From Cryobacterium sp. SO1 (lineage in GTDB: Bacteria > Actinomycetota > Actinomycetes > Actinomycetales > Microbacteriaceae): DNA of 64,000 bases. Below are positions 44,420-55,063 of the stretch, piece after piece (within the stretch, counting starts at the first letter, position 1; each line of letters starts with the position of its first letter). Location of the stretch: contig NZ_CP067394.1 in assembly GCF_004210215.2 (NCBI RefSeq), positions 3,224,001 to 3,288,000 of the forward strand, written 5' to 3'. The notes under the pieces are model-generated. The model was given only the letters and a program-made list of their open reading frames with translations, searched no databases and was not told the DNA's origin. Position numbers and translations under genes: made by a program.

Positions 44420-44788
44420 TTAGATAACCTCCGGTGCCAACGAAATGATCTTCATGAACTTCTTGTCGCGGAGTTCGCGACCGACCGGTCCGAAGATACG
44501 GGTACCACGGGGGTCTCCGTCAGCCTTCAAGATCACTGCGGCGTTCTCATCGAACTTGATGTACGAGCCGTCTGGACGACGGGTCTGCTTTTTGACGCGA
44601 ACGATGACGGCTTTGACGACGTCACCCTTCTTGACGTTGCCGCCCGGGATGGCGTCCTTGACGGTGGCGACGATGACGTCACCCAGTCCGGCGTAACGAC
44701 GGCCGGAGCCACCGAGAACACGGATCGTCAACAGGACCTTGGCACCGGTGTTGTCGGCAACTTTGAGTCGTGATTCTTGCTGAAGCAC
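44420..44788 (-). CDS. rplN: 50S ribosomal protein L14 (uL14)
   Basis: 122 aa: starts [20 protein letters not shown] and ends IISLAPEVI, standard length. First gene of the classic spc operon; the 34-nt gap to rpsQ has no visible terminator, so S10 and spc are probably one transcript. Confidence 0.97.
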   Translation of the reverse strand: MLQQESRLKVADNTGAKVLLTIRVLGGSGRRYAGLGDVIVATVKDAIPGGNVKKGDVVKAVIVRVKKQTRRPDGSYIKFDENAAVILKADGDPRGTRIFGPVGRELRDKKFMKIISLAPEVI

Positions 44789-44822
44789 TTTCTAACTCCT
44801 TCTATCAAGTAAGCGCGAGCGC

Positions 44823-45116
44823 TTACTTGGCCTTCTCGAGAACCTCGACCAGGCGGAAGCGCTTGGTGGCGCTCAGCGGGCGAGTTTCACTGATCAGGAC
44901 CAGGTCGCCGACGCCGGCGGTGTTCTCCGCGTCATGAACCTTCAGCTTGGACGTACGGCGGATGACCTTGCCGTACAGGGGGTGCTTCACGCGGTCTTCG
45001 ACCTCGACAACGATGGTCTTATCCATCTTGTCGCTGGTCACGTAACCACGCAGCGTCTTGCGGTAGCCGCGCACGAGAGCCTCGGCGGGGACGACCGTTT
45101 CGTCAGTCTTCGCCAT
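44823..45116 (-). CDS. rpsQ: 30S ribosomal protein S17 (uS17)
   Basis: 97 aa. [36 protein letters not shown] and [18 protein letters not shown] are the OB-fold signatures. Two nucleotides separate it from rpmC. Confidence 0.96.
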   Translation of the reverse strand: MAKTDETVVPAEALVRGYRKTLRGYVTSDKMDKTIVVEVEDRVKHPLYGKVIRRTSKLKVHDAENTAGVGDLVLISETRPLSATKRFRLVEVLEKAK

Positions 45117-45118
45117 GA

Positions 45119-45457
45119 TTAGGCCTCCTTCGTCTCGACGGCGTCAGCAGCGGGAGCATCCGTGGATGCGTCCTTGGCCTTGGCCTTCTTGGTCGTCTTC
45201 TTCTCAGCCTTGGCCGGAGCCTCGACTGCGACGGGAGTGGCACGAATGCCCAGCTCGCGCTCACGGAGAACCGTGTAGATGCGTGCAATGTCCCGCTTGA
45301 CCGCGCGGAGGCGGCCGTGGCTTTCGAGCTGGCCGGTGGCCGACTGGAAGCGCAGGTTGAACAGCTCTTCCTTGGCCTTCTTCAGCTCGTCGAACAGTCG
45401 TTCGTTTTCAAAGGTGTCGAGCTCGACTGAGGCGAGCTCCTTGGATCCGATCGCCAT
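45119..45457 (-). CDS. rpmC: 50S ribosomal protein L29 (uL29) with C-terminal extension
   Basis: 112 aa against about 65-80 usual. The core is [20 protein letters not shown] and [19 protein letters not shown]. The last 40 residues are Ala, Lys, Thr and Asp rich ([16 protein letters not shown]). Located near the peptide exit tunnel. The ATG overlaps the rplP stop by one base. Confidence 0.94.
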   Translation of the reverse strand: MAIGSKELASVELDTFENERLFDELKKAKEELFNLRFQSATGQLESHGRLRAVKRDIARIYTVLRERELGIRATPVAVEAPAKAEKKTTKKAKAKDASTDAPAADAVETKEA

Positions 45458-45876
45458 TATGCGTCGCCCTCCTCGCGCTTGATGATGCGTGCCTTGAGGG
45501 GCAGCTTGTGAATTGCGCGGGTCAGCGCTTCGCGAGCAACGGTGTCAGAGACACCGGAGAGCTCGAAGAGCACGCGGCCCGGCTTGACGTTCGCGACCCA
45601 CCACTCGACCGAACCCTTACCGGAACCCATGCGGGTTTCGGCAGGCTTCTTGGTCAGCGGGCGGTCCGGGTAGATGTTGATCCAGACCTTGCCGCCACGC
45701 TTGATGTGACGCGTCATGGCGATACGAGCGGACTCGATCTGACGGTTGGTCACGTACGCGGGGGTGAGGGCCTGAATGCCATACTCGCCGAACGAAACAG
45801 TGGTACCACCGGTTGCGTGGCCGGTACGGCCGGGGTGGTGCTGCTTGCGGTGCTTAACTCTGCGGGGAATCAACAT
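45457..45876 (-). CDS. rplP: 50S ribosomal protein L16 (uL16)
   Basis: 139 aa: [20 protein letters not shown] start; [20 protein letters not shown] and [19 protein letters not shown] are signatures. One-base overlap with rpsC. Confidence 0.97.
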   Translation of the reverse strand: MLIPRRVKHRKQHHPGRTGHATGGTTVSFGEYGIQALTPAYVTNRQIESARIAMTRHIKRGGKVWINIYPDRPLTKKPAETRMGSGKGSVEWWVANVKPGRVLFELSGVSDTVAREALTRAIHKLPLKARIIKREEGDA

Positions 45877-46640
45877 TATTTAGCCTCAACTCCTGCTGCA
45901 ACCGGAGCCGCGCCCTCTGCGCGAGGCGCACGGCGGGGACGGTCGTCACGACGCTCGGGGCGGGACGACTTAGCGTTGGCCTGCTCACGAGCGAGTTCCT
46001 TGTTGGTGATGTCGCCCTTGTAGATCCAGACCTTCACGCCGATGCGGCCGAAGGTGGTCTTGGCTTCGTAGAAGCCGTAGTCGATGTTCGCGCGCAGGGT
46101 GTGCAGCGGCACACGGCCTTCGCGGTAGAACTCCGAACGGCTCATCTCAGCGCCACCGAGACGACCGGACACCTGGATGCGAACACCCTTGGCGCCGGCG
46201 CGCTGGGCGCCCTGCAGGCCCTTACGCATCGCGCGGCGGAAAGCCACACGAGCGGAGAGCTGCTCTGCGATGCCCTGCGCGACAAGCTGTGCATCCTGCT
46301 CGGGGTTCTTGACCTCGAGGATGTTCAGCTGGATCTGCTTGGCGGTGAGCTTTTCAAGGTCGGACCGGATGCGCTCTGCTTCCGCGCCGCGACGACCGAT
46401 CACGATGCCCGGACGGGCGGTGTGAATGTCGACACGGACACGATCGCGGGTGCGCTCGATCTCGATGCGGGACACGCCGGCGCGGTCGAGGCTGGTGCTC
46501 AACAGGCGGCGGATCTTGACGTCTTCAGCGACGAAGTCGCTGTAACGCTGGCCCGGCTTCGTGCTGTCAGAGAACCAACGCGACACGTGGTCGGTCGTGA
46601 TTCCCAGACGGAAGCCATACGGGTTTACTTTCTGACCCAT
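45876..46640 (-). CDS. rpsC: 30S ribosomal protein S3 (uS3)
   Basis: 254 aa. [20 protein letters not shown], the KH motif [17 protein letters not shown] and [20 protein letters not shown]. The last 40 residues are an Arg/Ala-rich tail. One-base overlap with rplV. Confidence 0.97.
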   Translation of the reverse strand: MGQKVNPYGFRLGITTDHVSRWFSDSTKPGQRYSDFVAEDVKIRRLLSTSLDRAGVSRIEIERTRDRVRVDIHTARPGIVIGRRGAEAERIRSDLEKLTAKQIQLNILEVKNPEQDAQLVAQGIAEQLSARVAFRRAMRKGLQGAQRAGAKGVRIQVSGRLGGAEMSRSEFYREGRVPLHTLRANIDYGFYEAKTTFGRIGVKVWIYKGDITNKELAREQANAKSSRPERRDDRPRRAPRAEGAAPVAAGVEAK

Positions 46641-47005
46641 TACTTCGTACCCTCCTCAGGAGTGGCGAGCACAACAGTGATGTGGCTCGTACGCTTCTTG
46701 ATCTGGAATGCGCGACCCTGTGCGCGGGCCTGGAAACGCTTGAGCGTCGTGCCCTCGTCGACGAATGCCTGGGAGATGAACAGATCCTGTTCGTCCAGGA
46801 ACTCGTTCGCAGCATCGGCCTTGACCCGTGCGTTCGCGATGGCCGATTCGACCAGCTTGTACACGGGGTCGGACGCGCCCTGCGGCGCGAACTTGAGAAT
46901 TCCCAGCGCTTCATGCGCCTGCTTGCCACGAATCAGGTTGACAACGCGACGGGCCTTCTGGGCGGTAACGCGGATGTGACGCACGCGTGCGATCGACTCC
47001 ACCAT
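46640..47005 (-). CDS. rplV: 50S ribosomal protein L22 (uL22)
   Basis: 121 aa. [20 protein letters not shown] at the start and [20 protein letters not shown] with RTSHITVV near the end. The beta-hairpin lines the exit tunnel, where macrolides act. 23 nt after rpsS. Confidence 0.97.
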   Translation of the reverse strand: MVESIARVRHIRVTAQKARRVVNLIRGKQAHEALGILKFAPQGASDPVYKLVESAIANARVKADAANEFLDEQDLFISQAFVDEGTTLKRFQARAQGRAFQIKKRTSHITVVLATPEEGTK

Positions 47006-47028
47006 TTCTCCTCCTTCACGTCACCGCG

Positions 47029-47310
47029 TTAGCGGCGACGACCCTTCTTGTCATCCTTCACGTGACCACGGAAGGTGCGGGTGGGGGCAAACTCGCCGAG
47101 CTTGTGTCCCACCATGCTCTCGGTGACGAACACCGGGATGTGCTTGCGACCGTCGTGAACCGCGATGGTGTGCCCGAGCATGTCGGGGATGATCATCGAA
47201 CGGCGCGACCAGGTCTTGATTACGTTCTTGCTTGAGGCTTCATTCGCCTTGACAACCTTGCGAAGCAGGTGGTCGTCAACGAAGGGGCCCTTCTTAAGAC
47301 TTCTTGGCAT
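47029..47310 (-). CDS. rpsS: 30S ribosomal protein S19 (uS19)
   Basis: 93 aa: [39 protein letters not shown] and [16 protein letters not shown]. Standard length; 9 nt after rplB. Confidence 0.97.
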   Translation of the reverse strand: MPRSLKKGPFVDDHLLRKVVKANEASSKNVIKTWSRRSMIIPDMLGHTIAVHDGRKHIPVFVTESMVGHKLGEFAPTRTFRGHVKDDKKGRRR

Positions 47311-47319
47311 CGTCTACTC

Positions 47320-48159
47320 CTACTTACGCTTCTTGCCGACGGTACGGCGACGAACAATGAGCTTGTCGCTTTCCTTGTTCGGGTGGCGGGTGCGCCCTTC
47401 CTTCTGGCCCCAGGGGCTGACGGGGTGACGTCCACCGGACGTCTTACCCTCACCACCACCGTGCGGGTGGTCGACCGGGTTCATGGCAACACCACGAACG
47501 GTCGGGCGAACGCCTTTCCAGCGCATCCGGCCGGCCTTGCCCCAGTTGATGTTCGACTGCTCGGCGTTGCCGACCTCGCCGATCGTGGCGCGGCAGCGGG
47601 CGTCGACGTTACGGATTTCTCCGGACGGCAGGCGCAGCTGGGCGTAGATGCCATCCTTCGCGACCAGGCGAACCGACACTCCGGCGGAGCGGGCCAGCTT
47701 GGCGCCACCACCCGGACGGATCTCGATGGCGTGAATGATGGTACCGGTGGGGATGTTCTTCAGCGGCAGGTTGTTGCCGGGCTTGATGTCAGCACCGGCA
47801 CCCGACTCGACGATGTCGCCCTGGTTCAGCTTGTTCGGCGCGATGATGTAGCGCTTGGAGCCGTCCAGGAAGTGCAGCAGCGCGATGCGCGCCGTGCGGT
47901 TGGGGTCGTACTCGATGTGAGCGACCTTGGCGTTGACGCCGTCTTTGTCGTTGCGCTTGAAGTCGATCACGCGGTACTGGCGCTTGTGGCCACCACCGAT
48001 GTGACGCGTCGTGATGCGACCCTGGTTGTTACGACCACCGGTCTTGGACAGCGGACGAAGCAGCGACTTCTCGGGCGTCGAACGGGTGATCTCTGCGAAG
48101 TCCGCAACAGAAGAACCGCGACGACCGGGGGTCGTGGGCTTGTACTTACGAATAGCCAT
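47320..48159 (-). CDS. rplB: 50S ribosomal protein L2 (uL2)
   Basis: 279 aa. [20 protein letters not shown] and the peptidyl-transferase region [20 protein letters not shown] (with the key His) are present. 25 nt after rplW. Confidence 0.98.
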   Translation of the reverse strand: MAIRKYKPTTPGRRGSSVADFAEITRSTPEKSLLRPLSKTGGRNNQGRITTRHIGGGHKRQYRVIDFKRNDKDGVNAKVAHIEYDPNRTARIALLHFLDGSKRYIIAPNKLNQGDIVESGAGADIKPGNNLPLKNIPTGTIIHAIEIRPGGGAKLARSAGVSVRLVAKDGIYAQLRLPSGEIRNVDARCRATIGEVGNAEQSNINWGKAGRMRWKGVRPTVRGVAMNPVDHPHGGGEGKTSGGRHPVSPWGQKEGRTRHPNKESDKLIVRRRTVGKKRK

Positions 48160-48184
48160 TTCTTATTCCTCTAGTCCTGGCCGC

Positions 48185-48487
48185 TTAGCCGACGGCCGTG
48201 AAGATGTCGATGGAACCGGACTTGAGCGTGACGATGGCACGCTTGGTGTCCTTGCGCTTACCCATGCCGAACTTGGTCCGGCGAGTCTTGCCGATGCGGT
48301 TCATGGTTTTGATCGACGCAACCTCAACCTTGAAGATCTTCTCGATCGCCAGCTTGATTTCGGTCTTGTTCGAGCGCGGGTCCACGATGAAGGTGTACTT
48401 GCCTTCGTCGATCAGGCCGTAGCTCTTTTCAGAGACGACCGGAGCGATGATGACGTCGCGGGGGTCCTTTTGAATCGGGGTAGCCAT
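48185..48487 (-). CDS. rplW: 50S ribosomal protein L23 (uL23)
   Basis: 100 aa: [20 protein letters not shown] and [20 protein letters not shown]. It docks trigger factor and SRP at the exit tunnel. One-base overlap with rplD. Confidence 0.96.
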   Translation of the reverse strand: MATPIQKDPRDVIIAPVVSEKSYGLIDEGKYTFIVDPRSNKTEIKLAIEKIFKVEVASIKTMNRIGKTRRTKFGMGKRKDTKRAIVTLKSGSIDIFTAVG

Positions 48488-49137
48488 TATGCGGACACCT
48501 CTTCCTTCTTGGTCTTGTGCGCCACGAACGCGTCAAACGCGCCCTTGGTGAAGACGATGTCGTCAGAGACGAGAACGTCATAGGCATTCAGCTGGTCCCA
48601 GGACAGCACGTGCACCGTCGGGAGGTTGCGGATGCTGCGGAGGGTCAGCTCGTCGGTGCGCTCGAGAACGACCAGCACGTGCTTGCTGCTGGCGATCTGG
48701 GTGAGCAGCGTGATGGCGCCCTTGGTGCTGGGCGTCTCGTGCGAGAACAGAGCGGTGACCACGTGAAGACGGTCGCCACGGGCGCGGTCAGAGAGCGAAC
48801 CCTTGAGCGCGGCGGCAATCATCTTCTTCGGGGTGCGCTGGTCGTAGCTGCGCGGGGTCGGTCCGTGGACGATGCCACCACCGGTCATCTGAGGGGCGCG
48901 GATCGAGCCCTGACGAGCGCGACCGGTTCCCTTCTGCTTGAACGGCTTGCGGCCGGCACCGGAAACTTCTCCGCGGCTCTTTACCTTGTGCGTTCCCTGG
49001 CGTGCGGCAGCGAGCTGCGCGACAACGACCTGGTGAATCAGCGGGATGTTGGTCTGGACGTCGAAGATTTCGGCGGGCAGCTCAACGGAGCCGGCCTTCT
49101 TGCCGTTGGCGTCGATGAGGTCGAGTGCGGTAGCCAT
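48487..49137 (-). CDS. rplD: 50S ribosomal protein L4 (uL4)
   Basis: 216 aa. [20 protein letters not shown] and [14 protein letters not shown] [20 protein letters not shown] form the exit-tunnel loop. In E. coli L4 also represses the S10 operon. Five nucleotides after rplC. Confidence 0.97.
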   Translation of the reverse strand: MATALDLIDANGKKAGSVELPAEIFDVQTNIPLIHQVVVAQLAAARQGTHKVKSRGEVSGAGRKPFKQKGTGRARQGSIRAPQMTGGGIVHGPTPRSYDQRTPKKMIAAALKGSLSDRARGDRLHVVTALFSHETPSTKGAITLLTQIASSKHVLVVLERTDELTLRSIRNLPTVHVLSWDQLNAYDVLVSDDIVFTKGAFDAFVAHKTKKEEVSA

Positions 49138-49142
49138 AAGAA

Positions 49143-49802
49143 CTACGCTCCCTTCACTGCGGTGCGGACGAATACGAGGCGGCCCTTGGCGCCGGGAACG
49201 GCACCCTTGACCAGGATCAGGCCCTTGTCAGCGTCAATCGCGTGAACCTTGAGGTTCAGCACGGTCACGCGCTCGCCACCCATACGACCGGCCATGCGCA
49301 TGCCCTTGAAGACACGGCTGGGGGTCGAGGAGGCACCGATGGAACCGGGCTTGCGGTGGTTGCGGTGTGAACCGTGCGAAGCGGAAACACCCTTGAAGTT
49401 GTGACGCTTCATAACACCGGCGAAGCCCTTGCCCTTGGAGGTGCCCATGACGTCGACCTTGGTGCCGGCAACGAACACACCGTCAACGGTGAGCTCCTGG
49501 CCCAGGGTGTAGTCAGCGGCATCCGCGGTGCGGAGCTCGGTAACGTGGCGGCGCGGCGTGACGCCGGCCTTCTCGAAGTGTCCTGCGGACGGCTTGTTCA
49601 CCTTGCGGGGGTCGATGGCGCCAGAGGCAATCTGGACGCCGGCGTAGCCGTCGATGTCCTTCGTGCGGATCTGGGTGACGACGTTCGGCGAGATCTCGAT
49701 GACGGTAACGGGAACAAGCTTGTTGTTCTCGTCCCACACCTGAGTCATGCCGAGCTTCTTGCCGAGGAGGCCCTTGGTGGTCTTGGTATCTGCGTACGAC
49801 AT
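49143..49802 (-). CDS. rplC: 50S ribosomal protein L3 (uL3)
   Basis: 219 aa. [19 protein letters not shown] at the start; [20 protein letters not shown] and [19 protein letters not shown] are signatures. Eight nucleotides after rpsJ. Confidence 0.97.
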   Translation of the reverse strand: MSYADTKTTKGLLGKKLGMTQVWDENNKLVPVTVIEISPNVVTQIRTKDIDGYAGVQIASGAIDPRKVNKPSAGHFEKAGVTPRRHVTELRTADAADYTLGQELTVDGVFVAGTKVDVMGTSKGKGFAGVMKRHNFKGVSASHGSHRNHRKPGSIGASSTPSRVFKGMRMAGRMGGERVTVLNLKVHAIDADKGLILVKGAVPGAKGRLVFVRTAVKGA

Positions 49803-49810
49803 CGCGGGCC

Positions 49811-50119
49811 CTAGAGCTTGATCTCGATGTTGACGTCGGCCGGGAGGTCGAGACGCATAAGCGAGTCGACGGCCTTCGGCGTCGGGTCAATGATGTCGAT
49901 CAGACGCTTGTGGGTGCGCATTTCAAAGTGCTCCCGGCTGTCCTTGTACTTGTGAGGGGAACGGATGACACACACCACGTTCTTCTCGGTCGGAAGCGGC
50001 ACGGGGCCGACAACGGTTGCACCCGCACGGGTGACGGTGTCGACGATCTTGCGCGCCGAGATGTCGATGACCTCGTGGTCATACGACTTAAGTCGAATGC
50101 GGATTTTCTGTCCCGCCAT
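49811..50119 (-). CDS. rpsJ: 30S ribosomal protein S10 (uS10)
   Basis: 102 aa: [20 protein letters not shown] and [20 protein letters not shown]. First gene of the S10 operon; GAAAGAGAG-like purines precede the ATG. It also works in transcription antitermination with NusB. Confidence 0.97.
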   Translation of the reverse strand: MAGQKIRIRLKSYDHEVIDISARKIVDTVTRAGATVVGPVPLPTEKNVVCVIRSPHKYKDSREHFEMRTHKRLIDIIDPTPKAVDSLMRLDLPADVNIEIKL

Positions 50120-50477
50120 GTCGAACTCTCTTTCTTGTCAAGGCTTCTTACATCCCGAGGGCTGCATTGGACGCCGTAGTAGCACTGCTGCGATCGCACC
50201 ACTGTTCATCTGTCAATTTCGATCCGGCCGGGGATCCGACCTTCTCGAGCCAACTCCCCCAGGTGCGAGACCTGGCGGATGACATGGTTTTACTCACGCA
50301 TCCAAGAAGTTGATTTAAGCTTCGTTCTGCTACCCGCGGCCTAACTCCGACCCTCAAGGGGCGAGCTATGCACTGCCTGGTAGTGATCCCGGTCTCGCGA
50401 GCAGCGCGATCCGAAAGTGTTGAACTAGAAGAGTCTGCCACAGGAATAGGTCATTGTGCAACCCGGGCGTGTCGCGT
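50120..50477 (-). promoter_or_regulatory. S10 operon leader and promoter region
   Basis: No gene. The minus-strand leader can form CCAGGT/ACCTGG (50259-50275, loop of 5) and GATCC/GGATC (near 50221-50236). Several AT-rich -10-like words exist (for example TAAAAC near 50286) but no convincing -35 partner, so I do not assign one promoter. The region would be expected to carry the S10 operon start. Confidence 0.4.
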
Positions 50478-50890
50478 TGTGCCCCCGCTGGTCGAGCTTG
50501 TCGAGACCCGCGTCGTTCCGCGGAACTCAACCCGCTGGTCGAGCTTGTCGAGACCCGCCAGTCGACCCCGCCGAGACCCCTCCACCGACTCGCTGGTCGA
50601 ACTCCCCATTTCGTTGGTCGAGCCTGTCGAGACCCCTCCGCCGGTCGAGCCCCCCTCCGCTGGTCGAGCCTGTCGAGACCCCGCACCCCACCCGCCGGTC
50701 GAGCTCCCCATTTCGTTGGTCGAGCCTGTCGAGACCCCGCACCCCACCCGCTGGTCGAGCTCCCCATTTCGTTGGTCGAGCCTGTCGAGACCCCTCCGCT
50801 GGTCGAGCTTCCCCTCCGCTGGTCGAGCCTGTCGAGACCCCTCCGCTGGTCGAGCTTCCCCTCCGCTGGTCGAGCCTGTCGAGACCCCGC
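50478..50890 (-). repeat. Dispersed repeat array between S10 operon and polysaccharide locus
   Basis: About nine copies of CGTTGGTCGAGCCTGTCGAG and close variants, some as half units (GCTGGTCGAGCTCCCC). Spacing is irregular, 30-65 bp. On the minus strand the core reads TCTCGACAGGCTCGACCAAC. The array ends directly at the stop of the sugar transferase gene. Confidence 0.85.
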
Positions 50891-52351
50891 CTAAACAGCA
50901 CCCTCAGGAGTAACCACGGCCCGCACAGTGCGCCACAGAATCAGGATGTCTGCCGTGAGCGACCAGTTCTCCACGTAGTACAGGTCCAGGCGGATACTGT
51001 CTTCCCAGCTCAGGTTGGACCGGCCGCTGACCTGCCACAGCCCGCTCATGCCCGGCTTCATGATCAGCCGGCGATGCGCGGCATCGTCGTAGAGCGCCAC
51101 TTCGGCGGCGCGCTGCGGGCGCGGGCCCACCAGACTCATCTCACCGAACAGCACGTTGAACAGCTGCGGCAGCTCATCAATCGAGTACTTGCGCAGGATC
51201 TTTCCGACCGGGGTGATGCGCGGGTCGTTGGTGACCTTGAACAGCGGGGTGTCTGACGTGCCCTGCGCGTCGAGCAGGCTCTCCAGCTGGTCGTCGGCGT
51301 CCTGCACCATGGAGCGGAACTTGTACATGCCGAAGGTCGCCCCGTGCCGGCCGATGCGGTCCTGCCGGTACACAATGTTGCCGGGGCTGGAACGCTTCAC
51401 GGCGACTGCGACCCAGATGAGCCCAGGCGAGCTGACCAAGATGAGCAGTGCGGATCCGACGATGTCGAAGGTGCGCTTGGTTACGCGCTTGACACCCTCG
51501 AACTGCGGGTAGCTCACATGGATGAGTGGCAGCCCGGCGACAGGCCGTGAGTGGATGCGTGGACCAGCGATGTCGGTCAGGGCCGGCGCGACAATTAGCT
51601 CTACGTCACGGGCCTCGAGCTCCCAGCCCACCCGGCGCATGTCTTCGGGGTCGATGTCGTCGGCGCCGGTCATAATTACTGTGTCCGCGTTTGTCTCGTC
51701 CACCGCGGCAAGTAAATCGGTGTAGTCGCCTGCGATCGGAACCCCACATATCGGCCCCTTGCCGAGGCTGCCCTCCCGTGTGAGGGCGCCTACGAGGAGT
51801 AGACCCGAACCCGCCGTGCGGGCGATGGTCGTGGCCACATGGGCCGACTTGCGGCGCTCGCCCATGAGCAGCGCACGGGACAGGTAGAAGCCTCTCGCTT
51901 GGCGCTTGCGCAACCACTGACGCCAGCGCCATCGCGTGGCGATCAGCAGCATCATGCCGAGTGGCAGCGCCAAGAGGAAGTATCCTCGCGCCACTTCAAT
52001 CTTGAATAGGAACGCAATGATCGCGAACAGACCGAAAAGACGGACGGTTGCATCGGCCACTCGCTTGTATTCGAGCGTTCCGCTACCGATCACCTTGTGA
52101 TCCCGGGTAGCGAACACATCGAGCATGATCATCCACGCCACGACCAGAACAACCGACACCGCGGTGTAGGTGGCGCCTACGTTGTACGGGGCGCTCAAAG
52201 GCACAGTCGCGAAGCCGAACCAGACCAATTGGGAGCCGAATACGGCGAACAGGACCACCAGGATGTCGCTGGAAAAGAGACGGACCGCATACGCCCGCTG
52301 CCAAGACCGCCGGCGCAGCACTCCTGCCGTGCGAGTGTCCCCTATAGCCAT
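50891..52351 (-). CDS. Polyprenyl-phosphate sugar phosphotransferase (exopolysaccharide priming enzyme)
   Basis: 486 aa. Four or five membrane segments in residues 15-130, a CoA-binding-like middle domain, then the bacterial sugar transferase domain: KRTFDIVGSALLILV, YRQDRIGRHGATFGMYKFRS, MSLVGPRPQ and MKPGMSGLWQVSGRS. It loads the first sugar-1-phosphate on undecaprenyl phosphate (WbaP/WcaJ/CpsE type). I chose the ATG at 52351 for its GGGGAGAA site; a TTG 24 nt upstream is possible. It faces the rest of the locus from the minus strand. Confidence 0.93.
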   Translation of the reverse strand: MAIGDTRTAGVLRRRSWQRAYAVRLFSSDILVVLFAVFGSQLVWFGFATVPLSAPYNVGATYTAVSVVLVVAWMIMLDVFATRDHKVIGSGTLEYKRVADATVRLFGLFAIIAFLFKIEVARGYFLLALPLGMMLLIATRWRWRQWLRKRQARGFYLSRALLMGERRKSAHVATTIARTAGSGLLLVGALTREGSLGKGPICGVPIAGDYTDLLAAVDETNADTVIMTGADDIDPEDMRRVGWELEARDVELIVAPALTDIAGPRIHSRPVAGLPLIHVSYPQFEGVKRVTKRTFDIVGSALLILVSSPGLIWVAVAVKRSSPGNIVYRQDRIGRHGATFGMYKFRSMVQDADDQLESLLDAQGTSDTPLFKVTNDPRITPVGKILRKYSIDELPQLFNVLFGEMSLVGPRPQRAAEVALYDDAAHRRLIMKPGMSGLWQVSGRSNLSWEDSIRLDLYYVENWSLTADILILWRTVRAVVTPEGAV

Positions 52352-52548
52352 GCTTCTCCCCGTGTGCTCCCCCAAAATCCCGACGCTGAGGTGTCAACGA
52401 GGCAAGGCGGTTATTCACATAGTTCCATACAGACACGACTTCACAGAACTCTGACAGGCAAGACGCGCGTCCCCCCAGACCACTTGGATCGGCGTCCGGG
52501 TATGCACGGCGTCAGTGACTATCGGGACTGCTCGTCTAGGGTGGACCT

Positions 52549-54387
52549 GTGAATCCACGAGCCTCTAGTCACGCTTCCGCGCGCTCCGCGCGCGCCAGTG
52601 CGCGCCACGATCGACGCAGTTCCAGTACCAAACGACGAGTCAAAGTGGGGCTCGTGGTCGCCGGAATTGTCGTCCTTTGCGGGGCGACATGGCTGGCCAC
52701 CCGCGTGCTCGTTGTGAAAACTGATCTCGAAGCGTCCCAGCAGCTTGTCACGCAAATGCAGGCGCAGGCACAGGATTTTGACCTCGTCGCTTTAGCGGCG
52801 ACGCGCGACGAGCTCGAAGCACGCTCGTCAAGCGCGGCGAACGGCACTCGCGACCTCACCTGGCGCATTGCAGAATTTGTTCCCGTTGTCGGCGGCAACC
52901 TCACCGCGGTGCGCTACGTCTCGGAGAGCATTGACGACATCGTCGTGCAGGTCGCATCGCCGGCCGTCGATGTGATTTCCTCCTTCGACCTCAAGACCAG
53001 GGATCCAGAAACCGGCGGATTCGATCTCACTCCTATCGTTGAGGCGCGCAAAATTGTGGCCTCGGCGGATACCGTGTTTTCTTCGTCGCTGAAGAAACTT
53101 GGGACCGTCAATTCCGGCGCGACGGTGGCGCCCGTAGCCGCTGCTGTTGACAAGCTCAGCGATCTCCTAAGTACGGCCGACGGCGCGGTCACAGAAGTCG
53201 CTCCCCTCCTTGATGTCGCAGGCTCTGCCTTGGGTGCTGATGGACCTCGCGATTACCTCCTGGCGTTCCAGAACAACGCCGAAAGTACCGCCCTGGGCGG
53301 CAGCGCGGCGGCGTACACCCTGCTGCACGCGGAAAACGGGGCAATCAGTGTCACCGCCCAGGCGAATAGCGGGGATTTCGTTGAAGGAGATCCCGTGGAT
53401 GTTGGGGTCGACCAGAGCGCCCTGGACCTATACAGCAGCTTCCTCATTGACCACATCAACACTTCCACGAGCCGTCCCGACTTCCCGACCGCGGCCAAGA
53501 CGATTAGCGCTTTCTGGGAGCGGGATCTGGGCATCAGCGTCGACGGGGTGATTTCGGTCGACCCGATTGCTTTGGCGCTCGTACTGAAAGCGACAGGTCC
53601 CGTAAGTCTCGCCTCTGGTGATGAGCTGACGGACAAAAACGCCGTGGGACTACTTACCAATGGGATCTATAAGCGGTACCCCGACAACGAGGACGCCCCA
53701 AAGGCAGACGCTTTTTTTGAGGCGGCAGCATCCTCCGTGCTCACGAAGGTCACCAGCGGAGAGTTCGACCTCGTCACCATGCTCAGCTCAGTTTCCACCG
53801 GTATCGAATCCGGCAGCATAATGATGTGGAACTCCGATGCCGAGGCGCAAGGTCGACTGGACGGCACCCGAATTCAGGGTGCGCTCCCGATTGCCAACAG
53901 TGAAGAAACGGTGGTGGGTGTGTACTACCGCGACACATCGGCTTCCAAGATCGATTACTACCTTGGTACAGCAACCCAGACGACCAGCGACAGGTGCTCT
54001 GTTCCCGGTTCTACGACCATCACCACATCCGTGACGCTTACTTCCCGGCTCACGACGGAGGAGGCTGAAGACCTCCCCGAGTATGTCAACAGTAAGAATT
54101 TTGGACCGGACATGTTCCGCACCGAGGTCTTTGTCTACGGACCCGTCGGTGCGACTTTGACGGCGGCGCAGGTGGACGCCCAGGGAGCCTCCACGAGGAT
54201 CAAGCCTGGGGCCACCGATCTCGGTAGGCCGGTCGCCCCGATCGAGGCGGACCTTGCCCCCGGCGAGTCCACGACGGTGTCCGTCACTTTTACTGTCGAC
54301 TCGGCTGATCTCGGTCCAGTCGCCGTTCGCGGTACGCCGATGATTCACGCCACGGACGTCACGGTCACCGACCCGCAGTGCGGGTAA
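52549..54387 (+). CDS. DUF4012 domain protein
   Basis: 612 aa. A basic Ser/Arg-rich cytoplasmic start (about 30 residues), one membrane anchor (VGLVVAGIVVLCGATWLA), then an extracytoplasmic DUF4012 domain with the segment LLAFQNNAESTALGGSAAAY. Function unknown; such proteins are frequent next to exopolysaccharide genes in actinobacteria. TAGGGT (52537-52542) lies 6 nt before the GTG start: leaderless. Divergent from the sugar transferase across 197 bp that hold no other gene. Confidence 0.8.
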   Translation: MNPRASSHASARSARASARHDRRSSSTKRRVKVGLVVAGIVVLCGATWLATRVLVVKTDLEASQQLVTQMQAQAQDFDLVALAATRDELEARSSSAANGTRDLTWRIAEFVPVVGGNLTAVRYVSESIDDIVVQVASPAVDVISSFDLKTRDPETGGFDLTPIVEARKIVASADTVFSSSLKKLGTVNSGATVAPVAAAVDKLSDLLSTADGAVTEVAPLLDVAGSALGADGPRDYLLAFQNNAESTALGGSAAAYTLLHAENGAISVTAQANSGDFVEGDPVDVGVDQSALDLYSSFLIDHINTSTSRPDFPTAAKTISAFWERDLGISVDGVISVDPIALALVLKATGPVSLASGDELTDKNAVGLLTNGIYKRYPDNEDAPKADAFFEAAASSVLTKVTSGEFDLVTMLSSVSTGIESGSIMMWNSDAEAQGRLDGTRIQGALPIANSEETVVGVYYRDTSASKIDYYLGTATQTTSDRCSVPGSTTITTSVTLTSRLTTEEAEDLPEYVNSKNFGPDMFRTEVFVYGPVGATLTAAQVDAQGASTRIKPGATDLGRPVAPIEADLAPGESTTVSVTFTVDSADLGPVAVRGTPMIHATDVTVTDPQCG

Positions 54388-54395
54388 CGTCCGAT

Positions 54396-54437
54396 TAAAG
54401 ACTGAGACGCATCTCCTAAAGACTGAGACGCATCTCC
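54396..54437. repeat. 21-bp tandem duplication at the end of the VanZ-like gene
   Basis: TAAAGACTGAGACGCATCTC plus C occurs twice in direct contact (54396-54416 and 54417-54437) without a mismatch. The duplication boundary coincides with the VanZ stop codon: the copy changed TAA to TAG and left the protein unchanged. Confidence 0.9.
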
Positions 54438-54922
54438 CAGAGTCGCCTGGCTATCATCTTCTCGTCGCGGTTGTACACAGCGGCCCGCAGCAGAACGGCG
54501 AATACCGCGCCGATGAGTGCTCCGATGGAATTTGCCGCGACGTCAGACACCGTGGCGAACCGCGCACTCAGGGCGTATGCCTGCGTCAGCTCGATAGCGA
54601 CGGAGAGCCCTGGGCAGATGAGCAGGGCCAACCACCACACCCGGACTGGCAGCAACATGCTCACCAGGAATCCGAGCGGAATGAACATGAAGATATTCGC
54701 GGTGAACTCGAGTTTGGAGTACCCGAACCACTCGGGGATTCCGTTTCGGTGCAACACCGTGAGAACCCGGTTGATCGACGATGCGAAGCCCTGGTCCAGA
54801 GGTGTGGGCCACATCGTCGCCAAGACGACAACCAGCCCGTACGCCAGAACCAGGCCCAGACCCAGTTGCTGCCGTACTCTGCTTCTCGGCGGGCCTTTGT
54901 CCGTCATCGTCTTCTGCTCCAT
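54416..54922 (-). CDS. VanZ-like membrane protein
   Basis: 168 aa with four or five membrane segments. FTANIFMFIPLGFLVSMLLP and SVAIELTQAYALSARFATVSD then DVAANSIGALIGA match the VanZ-like family. Members affect teicoplanin resistance or act in envelope glycan synthesis, but the reaction is unknown. TACGAT (54929-54934) stands 6 nt before the ATG: leaderless. Confidence 0.85.
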   Translation of the reverse strand: MEQKTMTDKGPPRSRVRQQLGLGLVLAYGLVVVLATMWPTPLDQGFASSINRVLTVLHRNGIPEWFGYSKLEFTANIFMFIPLGFLVSMLLPVRVWWLALLICPGLSVAIELTQAYALSARFATVSDVAANSIGALIGAVFAVLLRAAVYNRDEKMIARRLWEMRLSL

Positions 54923-55063
54923 TCCGCCATCGTAGATGGGGCGCCCGCCAATCCCCAGCCGGTCAATTGGCAGCGCCCGGCACTCCGGTCTCTATAACGT
55001 AGGCTGATTCAGATGGTTCCTTAGACACCAAGGCGGCCAAGACACTTCCGGGGGATCAGCACA

